NCBI GenBank assembly: GCA_039619475.1
Contig: CM077115.1
Coordinates: 476,606,400-476,670,399 of the forward strand
From: Icerya purchasi
Taxonomy: Eukaryota > Arthropoda > Insecta > Hemiptera > Monophlebidae
DNA: 64,000 nt
Direction of reading: 5' to 3'
The translations under genes were made by a program, and so were the position numbers. This document shows, in pieces, positions 43,795-54,785 of the stretch; position 1 is the first letter of the stretch, and each line of letters opens with the position of its first letter. Below the pieces are notes generated by a model. The model was not told where the DNA came from and searched no databases. It saw nothing but the letters and a program-made list of their open reading frames with translations.

Positions 43795-45065
43795 AATCTA
43801 GAAAGGGACTAAGAGGGCTATAGCCGCGGGCCACAGCCTCCACAGAAGCCCCACGCTCTTGAGCAGAAAAAAATTTAATTTTCCATGTGCAAAATTTCAG
43901 TTTCTTGTCCCAAAATACTCAATAGTGTAAAAATGAAAGATTTTAAATTTACGTTTTCTATCCTAAAAGGAATTCAGTAAATTTTTACATACAAAAAAAA
44001 AGAATATATATATAAGTTCATTAATAAAATTATTCACCGATTTTTACCTTTTTAGGTTCTTTTTATTTCCCGAAATAAACTAAATGCTACATTAAATGAA
44101 TGTTTATAGAAATTTCCTACAATAAATGTAATTTATTGTGTTACAAAAAAAAAACAACAAATAATTCCTTTAATGTACGTATTAAATAATAAATAAATAT
44201 TCGATAAAACGATTAATAACAATTCTCTATTCAAAAAATTGTAATACCCGTGAAATCGTTGTAAATTTTTCTATGTAAAAACCTTTTTACCATCTGACAT
44301 ATATTCTTACTCTTTACAATATTTTATTTTTTATTTTTATCGAAAAGCTTCTTTTTTCCCTAATATTCTTTGTTTATATGAGCGTAAGATAAAAATATAA
44401 GTGCATTTAGAAAGGTTACACTTTATGTAAACAATATACCATAAATTAATTTAGAAAATAAAGATAAGTTAACGGTAAAAAAATAAAATAAGAAAATTGT
44501 TTCAGTTGTTCTCAGTCTCCTCTGCCTGTCTATACGTAGTATATAACTTTTTAATTATACGTTTACTTCAGGGCCCTAATCTCAAAAGGGGTGGCTATAG
44601 TCTCGAGCTCAAACCCCCAGTGGAGGCGCTCTTAAACCGTGAAAAATTAAAAATGTAAGATTTTAAATTAGCGTCTTTTATTCTAAAAGGAATTCAGTTA
44701 ATTTTTATACATATATACAAAAAGAATATATGTACGAGTTCATTAATAAAATTATATACCTATTTTTTCTCTATAAAACTTTCTCTTTGTCTTCCAATAA
44801 ACTAAACGTTACATAAAATGAATATTTAAAGAAATTTTCTAAGATAAATCTAATTTATTGTGTTAAAAAAAAAGCGAATGAGCCATTTAACCGTGCGCGG
44901 TATTGAATAATGAATAAACATTCCACAAATTGATTAATAACTATTCTCTATGAAAATATCGATACCTACGCAATCGTTGTAAATTTTTCTATGTAAAAAC
45001 GTTTTACAATTTGAAATAATATTCTTAATTTTACCAATATTCTATTTTTTATTTTTACTGAAAAA
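43795..45065. repeat. Tandem duplication, two diverged units of about 0.5 kb
   Basis: Unit 1 (about 43795-44345) and unit 2 (about 44572-45065) both open with a GGCTATAG...CTC GC-rich lead and continue with AAGATTTTAAATT, CCTAAAAGGAATTCAGT.AATTTTTA, GTTCATTAATAAAATTAT, AATTTATTGTGTTA(A)n, TTCTCTAT and AATCGTTGTAAATTTTTCTATGTAAAAAC in the same order. Spacing between corresponding points is about 720. There is no coding frame in either. Confidence 0.7.
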
Positions 45066-45405
45066 TGTTAATACGTTTTATATTGGACTGCGTAAAAATT
45101 ACTTTAAAAAAAAAACAAGTTTTAATCGATATTTGTATTTCGAAAAATTTAATAAATCATACTGTGTGTGTTTCATTCACTTTTTCCTAACCACTAAAAA
45201 AATTATGGAATTTTAAACATGCGTGTTTCATGTATGTAAATAAAAGACAATGATCAAAAACATCATTAAAATTAGCTTGAAAACCCGACGATACCGACGC
45301 AACGCTGCTGCTGCTGCCGCCGCTGTAGATAATGCATTATAAATAAAGTTTTTATTTTTTTTTTCAAAAAAAAAAAACGATTAATTTTTTGCTACCTACA
45401 TTATT

Positions 45406-45413
<8 letters not shown>

Positions 45414-45455
<42 letters not shown>
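45414..45455. repeat. (AT)n microsatellite
   Basis: About 42 bases of alternating T and A. Confidence 0.9.
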
Positions 45456-45460
<5 letters not shown>

Positions 45461-45482
45461 TATTAATATATATTAATAACGA

Positions 45483-45713
45483 CTACTCCCCATTAGAAAA
45501 AAAATGTCCCAAAAAAGTGTCCTAATTTTATGTAACGTTTGTTATATTTTGTAAGATTTTTGTGATTATGTTATTATATTCATATGGACCGATTTAGAAT
45601 TAAATTGTAAATTTTGATCATTCTATACAAAGTATAGAAGAGAAAGAGACAGAAATGTAAGCAGGAGGAGTCAAGGAGCACAGCTCCTTGCGACGCAAAA
45701 ATGGCCGAGTTTT
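45483..45713 (+). repeat. R-B interspersed repeat, copy 3
   Basis: CCCCATTAGAAAAAAAATGTCCC, GTCCTAATTTTATGTAACG, ATGGACCGATTTAGAATTA, TACAAAGTATAGAAGAGAAAGAGACAGAAATGTAAGCA and AAAATGGCCGAGTTTTATATATA, in the same order as the 6.0- and 34.1-kb copies. AT dinucleotides lie at both ends. Confidence 0.75.
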
Positions 45714-45719
45714 ATATAT

Positions 45720-48700
45720 ATATATATACATATATATATAAATATTTTTTTCTAGAAAAAGAAAACATAACATTATCAATGAAAAATGACAAATATTAAC
45801 ATATATGTATGTATATATAAAATTCCTTATTTGACGTTCAATTTATGTAGTACACAGTTTTTTAGGGTAAGAAAGTTGATTTTGTAAAGAGAACGTAATT
45901 TTAATTTTATTAGTCATTCATTAGTGGCGCATTAGGCTTACTTGTTTTTTTTTTTTTGCTTGTTTGTTTGCACATATTGATAATGAATTTTTTCACCATT
46001 TTTTCTTCGAAAAGGGGCCTCTCATTTAAGATCAGTCCCGGGTCCGGTAAATCCTTAATACACCCCTGTCGCTAATCAAATCGCATCGGCAAAAACCAAA
46101 TATAACAATACCCCTGTTAAAAATTACGTTCAATTTAGAAGTAAAATTTCTACAAAAATTTGGGTTTCAACTAACATTCACGGCTTGCTAATATCAAATG
46201 CGTATAAGAAAGAAACGAAATATTTCGACTGATACCGAAAACTTGAGCAGACTGGAGTGGTATGTTATTGAGATGCATTTCGAACTGTTGCCACGAACCA
46301 AGTAAAGACTTAACGAATAGGACACAATGGTCAAGCGCATTTTAGACAATATTAAAGTGTATTGAAAGAAGATTTTTGTTGACTTGTAAGAGATTGTGGT
46401 CTCTCACATAGGATATAGTGTTACGTGTCTCGCAACAAAAACAAATGAGAAGAGTCAATATGCAACAGCAAAAGTATTCGCAGTGAATATTCGTAATACC
46501 GGTAGTTTTCGTAAGTAGCCGCTAAACTTGGATAGCGCTTCGTGGAATAGATTACCTCCTGCGAAATGCGTTCAGATAATTTTGTAGTGATTAGTTTTGA
46601 CGGATTTAGAATTAAAATAAGGTACCTAATAATATGGTAACGCAAAAAAAAAAAATCTCCGTCGAAAGAAGAAGAATATTCGACTTTATATGCATCAGTA
46701 AAATTAAAAAACGTTGATAACAATAATGAGTTGCTCTACCAGCAGCTAAGATAGTGCTCCAAGTCGGTTAATACATATTATTTTCCATAAATGTAATTGT
46801 CCTGTGCTGGTGGTAGGCCTAGCTATATTTCAACATTCAACACGAGCCAATGTTACCCGACAAATTAATTTATTCCGGAAAAACGATTTCCCGATAGCTT
46901 ATTTTACATCGAACTAGCAAAAAATAAAAACCAATCAAGAGTGCGTTAAAAAAAAGAAAAAAAACGAGGAGTCTGAGATAAATTTCAAAGGCTATAAAAT
47001 AAAATGAAAAAAATTAAAAAAAAAAAAATTGTCTCTGCTCGTTACAATGGGGTCAGAGAAAGGTCAGTGATATGAATATAGCGAGTAATAAAAAAGAAAA
47101 TACGGCTTCATTGTTGAAAAACCCTTCTCGCGAATCTAAAGTTTCGTCTACGCGCGGATCGGATCCAACAAGTCTGCTTATATTATACCGTTACTAATAA
47201 TCGAGTCAGGAAGTTCAGTTTTGTATTTTTTTTCTCACTTTTCCCATTACGTACGTACGCGTACTTATCAATATATGGGTATGTGTACACGCGTGTGTGT
47301 TTGTGTGTGTGTGTGTGTGCGTATTTTTTCTTTCCCGTTTTAAAAATAAAAGTATAATCGCCGCTAGTGGGAGAAAGAAGAGGTGTTCAATCTCAGCTGG
47401 ATATGTAAAGCCGACATTAAACTGATAAGAACTACTCAAACGGCAGTTATCGTTCGGTCTGTGGGTTGCAACTGGGAACTGGCATGCTGCTGTTCAATAA
47501 TTGCTAACTGATAATGCATACTTGCGCGCGCTTTTTAACTTTTTCGCTCGCTAGATTATTAAACGGGTTTTCGTTACGTATGTGCATTGTGCGCTCGCAC
47601 ATGTACACATTTGCACATAATAACGCGATAAGGTAAAAATGACGATAATTAGAGTACGTTTGAAACCTCATTATGCACAACGATTTAGGCAATAAATGCA
47701 GGTCACGTGGTTCTGAAACTTTCTTGGCTTTACAACATTTGCCAGATGTTAGTTTGCTGGTGATATTAATTTTGCTCGCTGAACATTTATACCGTCATTT
47801 GCGTTTAGTATTAACGGGAATATCTTACACTAAATAAAAGGTAAAAAAAAAGAAAAAAAGAAACGGAAGCGACGCGGTCTATATCAGAGTAAACAAAATC
47901 TGTGTCACGAAGTCTGTTCGTGGTTAGTGCATGGTATGCAATTATCTCTGCACCAGCCAACACCAACAAATCAAGTAACGAGAAGAGAAAAAAGTACCCT
48001 TCTTATAATTAGCATGTCAGCGAAGAGGGCGCTTCCAGCAAAAAGTGTATATATCTCTTTCTCTTTTTTTTTTAAATTCCGTTTATGTATTTATTATATC
48101 TAGTTGGCGTGATGAAGATATTTTCTTTAGCTATATAATGTGTGTATCCGGTTTGTGTTATATGGCTAATGAAAATAATTAAAAAAGTAGCAACATAACT
48201 AAACATCTTAACATTGAATATTATGAATAAAATATGGTAGGAAACGTTTTCAAGAACGTATATTATTTCTCATCATCTTCAGCACTCGAAAAGAGGAAAG
48301 GAATATTAAAAAAACACGTACAGTGTATATCATTTAAATATCTGGGAGAGACCTAAATTATATATTGTAGTTGTATATTAGTAGATGTTGATGAATATAT
48401 ATATATATATGACCCGAATTTGAAAACTAAAACGCCGTATTATTTCGTTCATCTTTATTAATAATTTTCCCTTTTTCTAGCTAAAAGTAGTGTTCAGCCC
48501 TTGTTTAGGTTCAGACAATAGATGTAGACATTTATATTACATATCGAAAGAATTTATAAAACTTTTAGATAGACGCCGAAGTTTTTCCAGTGACCCGATA
48601 TTCACTAGCTTTCCTTATTAATTTGTTCCTTTTGACTTTCATATATGTCATCAAGCGACCTCCGCTAAGTCTCAGTTGAATTATAAGTATTTGAGTGGAA

Positions 48701-48890
48701 TTTTCCTTGCGGAACGATGATGGTAACACAACTACAGTTACGGCAGAATTGGAAGTGTTAACTCCTAAATAGTGATTTTGTCTGTCAGTTCGAATTTATA
48801 GCGCAAACGCAACACTTCCATAGAAATTAGCGTACGGCTTCTACGGTGTTTATTTATGAAGCTAAGTCGTCTCATCTTTTCTCTTTTTTT
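45720..48890. other. No recognisable gene; (GT)n near 47.3 kb
   Basis: AT-rich DNA with short ORFs without domains (at most 100 codons, 46421-46723 minus) and a GT-rich run at 47291-47320. Confidence 0.35.
47291..47320. repeat. (GT)n microsatellite
   Basis: GT dinucleotides with one interruption. Confidence 0.85.
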
Positions 48891-48894
48891 TCCC

Positions 48895-49760
48895 TACTAA
48901 ATGCAGGCTAAGGCTAACATGGCGTGGCCAACCTCGGAACCACTGTGAACATCCTAAATATCTGGGCGTAATCCTTGACCGTTCATTAACATATAAGAAG
49001 CAATGATACGAAAGTTTAAAGATGAAAGTGGCAGCTCGTAACAACGTCATCCAGAAGCTGATCTCGTCAAAATAGGAAGCTAGACCGGAGAAGTCTTCAG
49101 AACTACCGCTTTGGCACTGTGTTTTTCAGCAGGAGAATATGGATGTTCATCTTGGGGTCGATCTACACATGTAAGGGAAAAGTGGATGTAGCCCTAAACG
49201 AAACATGCCGCATTATAACTGGATGCCTGCGCCTAACAAAGACTGAGTCATTATACCTGGCATGCGGTATTGCTCCCCCAACTATAAGCAGAACTATTAT
49301 CGCTGGTGTTGAAAAATTGAAACGGATCCCCGCCACCCAATGTTTGGCCAAATAGTATTAGACCAAAGGCTGCAATCCCGGAAAGCCTTCATGCATAATA
49401 GCACTATGTTGACTAGTAATCGAACCACCATACGAAAAGAAAGATGGAACGTTAGTAATATCTGTATCTCTAGCGGAAGGTATACGACCAAAAAACGCAC
49501 TAAACTGGCCACAATGGAGAACATTAAACAGACTACGCACAAGTTGCGGCCGTAATCGCGTTATGTGGAAAGCAGACACCAACGACAGATGTCAATACGG
49601 TGAAAGGCAAGATCACAAGCATTTGTTCAAATGTACGCGCGTGGCGTCAACAGTCAGTGTAGAAGACCTGTTTGACACATTGCTATCAACGACGATGTTA
49701 TCAGACTAATAGGTGCATGGATTTTGTATATATATAGAGCGTCTCGGACACGAAAAGAAG
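48895..49760 (+). pseudogene. CR1/Jockey-like LINE ORF2, thumb to C-terminal knuckle
   Basis: In shifting plus frames: TWRGQPRNHCEHPKYLGVILDRSLTYKK (about 48915-49005), VAARNNVIQKL, KVDVALNETCRIITGCLR (49180-49230), LACGIAPPTISRTIIAGVEKL (49255-49320), then a diverged middle and C-terminal CQYGERQDHKHLFKCT...VEDLFDTLL (about 49590-49680), a knuckle in which one expected cysteine reads tyrosine. The tail is A/G-rich near 49750-49775. The YLGV.LDRSL and 'NETCRIITGCL' boxes identify a LINE ORF2 end, but the clade is uncertain. Multiple frameshifts; 5'-truncated. Confidence 0.65.
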
Positions 49761-49817
49761 AAAAGAAGAAGACTAGGAAAAATATTCTGTTACGAAATTT
49801 GTCCCATGTAGAAGACT

Positions 49818-49962
49818 TTAATGCAATATTAGCGCTCATACATCCCGTGGTGGTAAAAATTGGAACTCATCGGGAAAAGTGCCCTGTCACGAAAACTGAT
49901 AAAATGGTTTTAATGCGATATTAGCGTTCATGCATCCCTTGGTGGTGAAAATTAGAACTGAA
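49818..49962. repeat. Short direct duplication (53-base unit, 92-base offset)
   Basis: TTTAATGC.ATATTAGCG.TCAT.CATCCC.TGGTGGT.AAAATT.GAACT occurs at 49818-49870 and again at 49910-49962 with about seven differences. Confidence 0.8.
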
Positions 49963-50340
49963 AGATTTTTTTCTGTCGAACGGCGTAGCCAATGAAAAAG
50001 TTTACTCTTCTATAAGAATTATAGAAAAACTAGACCTGGCGATGAAGGGGGCCTGCCCCATTCCGAGGCCGAAGGGCGAGTATTGTACATCTATACTAAT
50101 ATTATAAAGAGGAAAGATTTGATTGTTTGTTTGTTTGTTTGCATTGAATAGGCTCCGAAACTACTGGACTGATTTGAAAAATTCTTTCACCGTTGGGAAG
50201 CTACACTATCTCCGGGTGACATAGGCTATATTATATTTTCAAAAAAATTAGGGATCCTTACTAAAAGTCCAATAATGTAACTCAAGGTGTAAAAAAATGA
50301 CCTAAACAATTCCTTACATCGCGTGCGCTGCAAAAACTGT

Positions 50341-50476
50341 TTTTATAAAACATTAAAATATCAATGTTAATTACCATGGAAATGGAAATTCGGATAAAGA
50401 AAACGAATTTAACTTTTTTTTATAAAACGTTAAAGTATCAATGTTAAGTACCATGGAAATATAAATTCGGATAAAG
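50341..50476 (+). repeat. Two near-identical 60-base direct repeats inside the Helitron
   Basis: TTTTATAAAAC.TTAAA.TATCAATGTTAA.TACCATGGAAAT.AAATTCGGATAAAGA is present at 50341-50400 and about 50417-50476. Confidence 0.8.
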
Positions 50477-50589
50477 ATCGCCTTAGCATCGTTTACAAGC
50501 TCATCACTAATGGAAATAGTATGTTAACGTAAGGAATGAAAATTTTCGAGCGTTACCGTTATATTTTGTAAAAGGTACAAAATACCCAA

Positions 50590-51140
50590 AAGATTAAGAT
50601 CTCAACTTTCTAGAAATAGTTCCCAGGCGAGGGCATCAAAAATACGTCGTAATGGAGAATCTTCATCAGAAACTGAAAATCGTCTTGCAAGTCAGAGAGA
50701 ATACGCGTCGCAATCGCGTGCCAGAGAGTCGAGTATCGAGCGTTCGCAGCGGCTTGATGAACAAAATTTAAGAACCTCTCAAGTCCGCGCGCGAGAGTCA
50801 AGTATGGAGCGTTTGTAGCGGCTTGAAGAGAAAAATGTTAGAAATATACAAGCTCGCACTAGGGAATCAAGCTTTGAGCGTTCCCAACGCCTTCGAGATC
50901 AGAGAGAAAGACAACAGACGTCTACGACTACAGTTCGTAATTGAGTTTTAGCTCACAGTAACAGATCGGCTTTCAGATACGATCCACAGATTGATTATGC
51001 TCAACAGTCTTCCGTCCAAATCGGAGCCATGAATAAGATCTGCTCTAAGTGCTGTGCCAAATAATGGGCCAATGAACCTAATGGTATGTGCTGTGCTTCT
51101 GGAAAAGTTAATCTCCTCGATATTTAGGAGCCGCCACAGC
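50590..51140 (+). pseudogene. Helitron Rep/helicase protein N-terminal fragment
   Basis: Plus-frame RRNGESSSETENRLASQRE is followed by three 23-residue units ARESSIERSQRL.., ARESSMERL.RL.. and TRESSFERSQRL.. starting at 50720, 50789 and 50858 (exact 69-base period), then in another part FRYDPQIDYAQQSSVQIGAMNKICSKC and PNGMCCASGKV, the zinc motif (C-x2-C ... CC) that opens insect Helitron helicase proteins. In-frame stops at 50816-50818, 50942-50944 and about 51062 disable it. The Rep and helicase domains themselves are deleted. Confidence 0.75.
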
Positions 51141-51284
51141 CAATAAAAAATCTTTTGACAAATAATCATTTACTGATAGTCTTACACAGTCATGAACTGA
51201 ATTCCGCGCGGGTGTAATTTAACAAATAAAGTAATTTTTTAGAATCATAATTCACGCGAGCAACGCCGCGGGCACAACTAGTAT

Positions 51285-51471
51285 ATATATATATATTTAA
51301 TAATTATGTTTTCAGCGGTCGGCCGTCTACGAAAGATAGGTGTAGGAAATTAATCAAAATATATATTTTAAAATAAAACATAAATTTTAATTTAATAATA
51401 ATAAATAAAAATATTAATTAATTAAAATTCACAAGTTCTAAAGGATCTCGTGGTTGGCATCCCTGAAGGCT
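51285..51471 (-). repeat. R-A fragment beside the Helitron, inverted
   Basis: From 51471 on the minus strand: TTCAGGGATGCCAACCACGAGATCC, an AT-rich middle with TTATTATTATTAAATT, then GACGGCCGACCGCTGAAAACA and TA-rich DNA. This closely follows the R-A copy at 13802-13970. The Helitron seems to have inserted into the TA-rich part of this copy. Confidence 0.6.
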
Positions 51472-51479
51472 TTCACATC

Positions 51480-52230
51480 AAGTGTATAACATTACAATTA
51501 GTGATGTTACCCAAGCTAATCTGACAGGCGACTAATGTGGATAAATCATATCAAAGTGATTGTGAAGAATTAGGTAACAAAGTTAGAAAATTGTATCGAT
51601 TAATAAATAATAGATATCGACAGATAATGAACTTTTATTGCGCGAATAGACCTTCAAGCCAATTTTGAGATATGGGTGCTCTGGACCGACACAAAATGAA
51701 AGTAACAACGCGATGACTCCGTGGTTTCAAAATAATAACATACTCCGTATGAAATCGTTTGATGCACCAGGTACGTCAACAATCGAATATCGCGCGATGA
51801 CTCCAGATTTCTGCAGTTGGCAGAGAAATATCTACATCTTCGTAGCAGTACGCGCATGATTTTGAACCAGACAAACCTGAAAACCATACTCACCACGGCC
51901 TCTCTTCTAAATAGTTCTAGCTACATAAAACCCTTATCTTTTAGATAAGTACTTGCAGCAACAAATTTATTACGTACCGAAGTAAATGAATAGAAAAAAA
52001 AAATGAAATTAGTGTATACAACTTGTTGTTGTAACATAACGATAATTGTTTACGATTAAACTAAAAATAAATAATAGGTGTTAGAATGTGATCGTTAAAT
52101 TTAATGATAATAATTTTTCGGTAAGAATCACATTTAGTTTTACTAAATATTATTGACTATTCGGTGAGACCGTTTTTATTTCGTATAGACTTGTATGTTT
52201 ATCTGCTAATCACTGTGCACATATGTGAAT
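51480..52230. other. No recognisable gene
   Basis: Short overlapping ORFs (80 codons minus, 64 plus) without domains. Confidence 0.3.
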
Positions 52231-52236
52231 GTTACT

Positions 52237-52275
52237 GTCCCTCTCTTGACGAAGTGTACACGTCGAAACAGGGAC
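52237..52275. repeat. Compact nested hairpin
   Basis: Outer stem GTCCCT (52237-52242) / AGGGAC (52270-52275), inner stem GACG (52248-52251) / CGTC (52261-52264) around a loop containing the palindrome GTGTACAC. The TTGACGA...GAAAC flanks of the inner stem are reminiscent of retroelement hairpin motifs, but no element was recognised around it. Confidence 0.55.
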
Positions 52276-52279
52276 GAGC

Positions 52280-54399
52280 AGTCGGCTAAAAAGAGATAGC
52301 CAGTACTTCTGTATATTCGTTTCTCTCGTTTACTGAGTACATTCTCGCTTATGCGATATTAGGTTGTTCGCGCTTTATTTTATTATCTCTTCGTGTATGC
52401 TATATAACACTATTGTAACGATGAAAATAACGTTTCATCAATTCACGATATAACCTGAAATAATCAACACGCACCTAAAGAAGTTTTACTTCAAAAATTA
52501 TACATATTAAACACTGCTGAATAATTATGAACCATATAAATATATATATATATAAAATTATAATGCACACATTCCATTAACTTTTCTATTTTTGGATTTC
52601 AGAAGCCAAACAGTAAAAAAACACTAATGCTTCGCAAAGTATGCTCGATTTCTGCTGTCGCACCATTATTACACGCTATAACGATAAATCCAACTTCTAC
52701 TTCAACAACCTCCCTACAGTTACTTACATTTTATTTGAGCAACCAATCATAACGCCTAACCAACTAACCATGTAGAAGTTACTATTAAATAGTAGTCTGG
52801 CATGCGTTAACATCAAACACAGTTCAAAAGAAACCGTTCATGGTCTACCGATACTCATTTCCATAAACACAATCAACTGAACAACCATATTCACACATCA
52901 AAGCGTACAAACAAGTTTCTAACAAACTCATAAAAATACCACGATTTACTTCGATCGTTGCCTACCTCATTTTGCAAAAATTTGCATGGGCAGTTAGACC
53001 CTTATTAAAGATGAAATTTCAAAATTTTGGATAATTCGGTTATCTCGCGATATTTTATCACTCTTTCCGATTATAACAAATTAACCCTCAAACAAAAACT
53101 TACTGAAGCACGAACAACGCTAAATAACCGCACTCACTAACAAGTACCATTTGAGAACCTACTATAAAACGCTCTGCAAGCGGACGACACTGCCGTCTCT
53201 GGCAAAGGACACCCATACCGCAGCAGCGGCAGCAGCGTTACCGACTACGGTTTTATTGAAAAAATTAAGCTACACCAAAACTTCCGCAATAACCACTACG
53301 TCGTCAGCCATTACGTTCTTCAAGCGAAAGTGATCGACTACAACTTAGGATCCAACCAAGACCTCCATCAGCATGCTGTTCTAGTACAACTATAACTATA
53401 TAACTGATAGTATCACCATCGATACTAGGTCCAAACTAGAAGAAATCAACGTCACTTATAATACAAGAGCGCTAGCATAACTGCCAAGATCTTAACAGTC
53501 ACCAGGCAACGTCGTTTATAAACTAGTAACATCAGCACACTCACATACGGCTTCGAAGATGACCATCAAAAATTGCAAAGGTTTGCGAACGGTAGCTAAC
53601 CACCGAAACATTTATCAAATTCCCTTCGAATTAGAACGTTCCAGCATTAAACAACAATGATCTGCATGGCTGTACCAGCTTCAGCGGCACCATGCTACAC
53701 TACAAAATACCTAACAAACAAATTACTTCCAATATTCCACTAGCGAAATCGTAAGGCACTCATTGATGGTACAGTTTGTACTATCCCCAACCTTCTTCCG
53801 GTTAATGTAAAACATACGCACTATCAACCATCTAAACCGTTTGAAACTATCACCTACATCTGAAATATCAACTTCGAATTATACACGTCATCGGGTCAAC
53901 AATATAAAAACCAGCTCAACTATTATATTCTTTTCTTGCACTGCAGCCATACTCGTTGATTATCCGTACGTTCTGGACAAAACGGGGATCGTGAAATAAC
54001 GTTACCAAATTCATTTAACCGCCAAACTCGATCTAACTTTTATGCTCGTTTCCGACTATGGCTCGTGCTATCCCCTAACAGTAAGTAATATATCTTCGTT
54101 CTGGCGCAAAAGATGCCTCCGATACTAATTAGGCCTACTAAGAGCGTGAGAACGTCCCATGGTCCGTCCCTGCATGACGATCCAGCCACGGGCACAGCGA
54201 ACACGCACCGTTCGTTCCCACGCACGCGTCACCGCGATTTTTCAAAATTCGAAGGTGTAAGTATAGTACCAGAGTTTCAAAAAATGCCACCGCGCAGCCC
54301 CACGCACTCATGTTCCCGCGCACGCTACATACTTTCGTCACACAGGCTTATTATACTAATAGACATGACGTAATTTTTAATTTTAATTTTTTGGGAATG
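52280..54399. other. A/C-rich stretch without recognisable genes
   Basis: From about 52600 to 54000 the plus strand is visibly A/C-rich and T/G-poor, with only short frames (60-86 codons). No RT, integrase, transposase or capsid motif was seen. The strand bias suggests a decayed element, but there is nothing to name. Confidence 0.35.
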
Positions 54400-54754
54400 G
54401 AACGGTTAAAATTTTGACGAAGCGCTATATTCGTTCGAAACTCGACCCTTAGAACTCAAATTTTGAAGAAAATTTCTGAGTCGCGTTCCGTTGTCGCATT
54501 TTTTTCTTTTTTTAAATTTTAATTTGTACGTTACAGGACGTATAGAACAAATACGTTATTTGCATCATCTTTGCATCGATCATCTCGACCGAATGTAGCT
54601 ACATTTTTAATTGTCTTATATCACCGTCATACACAAACGCACACACACTCGCACAACACTCCGATATTTCCAGGAATCGCGAAAATTTTTCGTTCAATCG
54701 ATGTCGCAAGTCGCTGTATCATTTCCATTGTTTTATTTCACCAGCTCACACATC

Positions 54755-54758
<4 letters not shown>

Positions 54759-54785
<27 letters not shown>
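54759..54785. repeat. (CA)n microsatellite
   Basis: CACA dinucleotides, about 27 bases. Confidence 0.9.

Larger units (their letters stand above)
50090..51281 (+). mobile_element. Helitron, internally deleted
   Basis: Begins TCTATACTAATATTATAAAGAGG, preceded by A, and continues GATTTG(ATTG)TTTGTTTG and GAATAGGCTCCGAAACTACTGGAC, a well-known insect Helitron 5' end. Ends with CACGCGAGCAACGCCGCGGGCACAACTAG (3' hairpin-like GC stretch, CTAG terminus), followed by T. Insertion between A and T without target duplication is typical. Total length is about 1.2 kb, far shorter than an autonomous Helitron, but it keeps part of the Rep/helicase N-terminal region. Confidence 0.75.

Noticed and set aside
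52237..52275. Hammerhead ribozyme
   Set aside because: TTGACGA...GAAA resembles the core, but the first core base is wrong, stem II does not pair correctly and no cleavage-site stem III follows.
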